Below, in pieces: positions 22,059 through 22,199 of a stretch of 22,199 nt of DNA. Origin of the DNA: Methanobacteriota archaeon (lineage in GTDB: Archaea; Methanobacteriota; Methanobacteria; Methanobacteriales; Methanobacteriaceae); contig JAEYSH010000146.1 of NCBI GenBank assembly GCA_023434825.1, forward strand, positions 1-22,199. The letters are read 5' to 3'. The first letter of the stretch is position 1; every line of letters begins with the position of its first letter. The position numbers and the translations under genes are program-made. Below the pieces are notes generated by a model, which saw only the letters and a program-made list of their open reading frames with translations, ran no database searches and was not told where the DNA came from.

Positions 22059-22199
22059 TCAGGTCCAAGAATATAGATTCCATGACAGGAAAAATCCGCT
22101 GCTTTTACCTTTTAAATCTGTAGTTAAATTGAGTAAAAGAGCTTTATCAAATAAATTTCCAGGTACTCTAACTATCATTTTATTATCTTCTTTTTGAAC
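22059..22199 (-). CDS. C-terminal fragment of an unrecognised minus-strand gene
   Basis: Forty-six codons enter from the window end and stop at TGA 22059-22061. The readable part includes VRVPGNLFDKALLLNLTTD, which looks like a real protein but matches nothing I can name. The last 20 or so residues (FFLSWNLYSWT) look less natural, while an alternative frame over the same bases reads ADFSCHGIYILGPDKI and ends at 22043. A frameshift near 22105-22115 is therefore possible. It is convergent with the coiled-coil gene. Confidence 0.45.
   Translation of the reverse strand, partial: VQKEDNKMIVRVPGNLFDKALLLNLTTDLKGKSSGFFLSWNLYSWT

Overview
The window is AT-rich DNA from a methanogenic archaeon, most likely a Methanobacterium or close relative (Methanobacteriales). 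The evidence is an F420H2 oxidase next to an MsvR-type regulator, archaeal TATA boxes, Shine-Dalgarno sites of the GGAGG and GGTGAT types, a DUF166 protein and a secreted lysine/tyrosine-rich transglutaminase-like protein of the kind found in pseudomurein-walled methanogens. The genus is inferred from gene content only.

Bases 1-8000 form an oxygen and nitrosative stress island. A partial MsvR-like regulator (minus strand) diverges from fprA (F420H2 oxidase) and a rubrerythrin. A second, complete MsvR paralogue diverges from hcp (hybrid-cluster protein). A DUF998 membrane protein, a rubredoxin fused to a V4R-like domain, and a CoA-disulfide-reductase/NADH-oxidase-type flavoprotein follow. The two divergent intergenic regions each carry two copies of a 36-bp operator with the layout TTCG-N14-TTCG-N8-CGAA, beside or just downstream of TATA boxes. 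The core half (TTCG-N8-CAAA) recurs once before the rubredoxin gene. This is the clearest regulatory signal in the window and suggests one redox regulon.

Bases 8100-10840 hold an arsenic cluster: arsM, arsR, a DGC-domain zinc-binding protein, a thiol-dependent arsenate reductase and a DUF166 protein. No arsenite efflux pump is present, so detoxification here would run by reduction and methylation.

Bases 10927-12850 hold a compact operon of three DsrE/F/H-like proteins, a protein ending in a four-cysteine Fe-S domain, and a 58-residue zinc-ribbon gene that is easily missed. It looks like a sulfur-relay module of unknown target. On the opposite strand follow moeA and a site-2 protease.

Bases 15320-18330 are gene-poor: a long AT-rich spacer, a secreted transglutaminase-like gene whose expected start codon is missing, a TIR-like (MTH538/ThsB family) protein, a GC-rich stem-loop with two 22-nt direct repeats that may be a small RNA, and msrA. 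Bases 18330-22053 encode an ABC-2 type exporter (ATPase plus two permeases) and a small coiled-coil protein. The window ends in the C-terminus of an unrecognised minus-strand gene.
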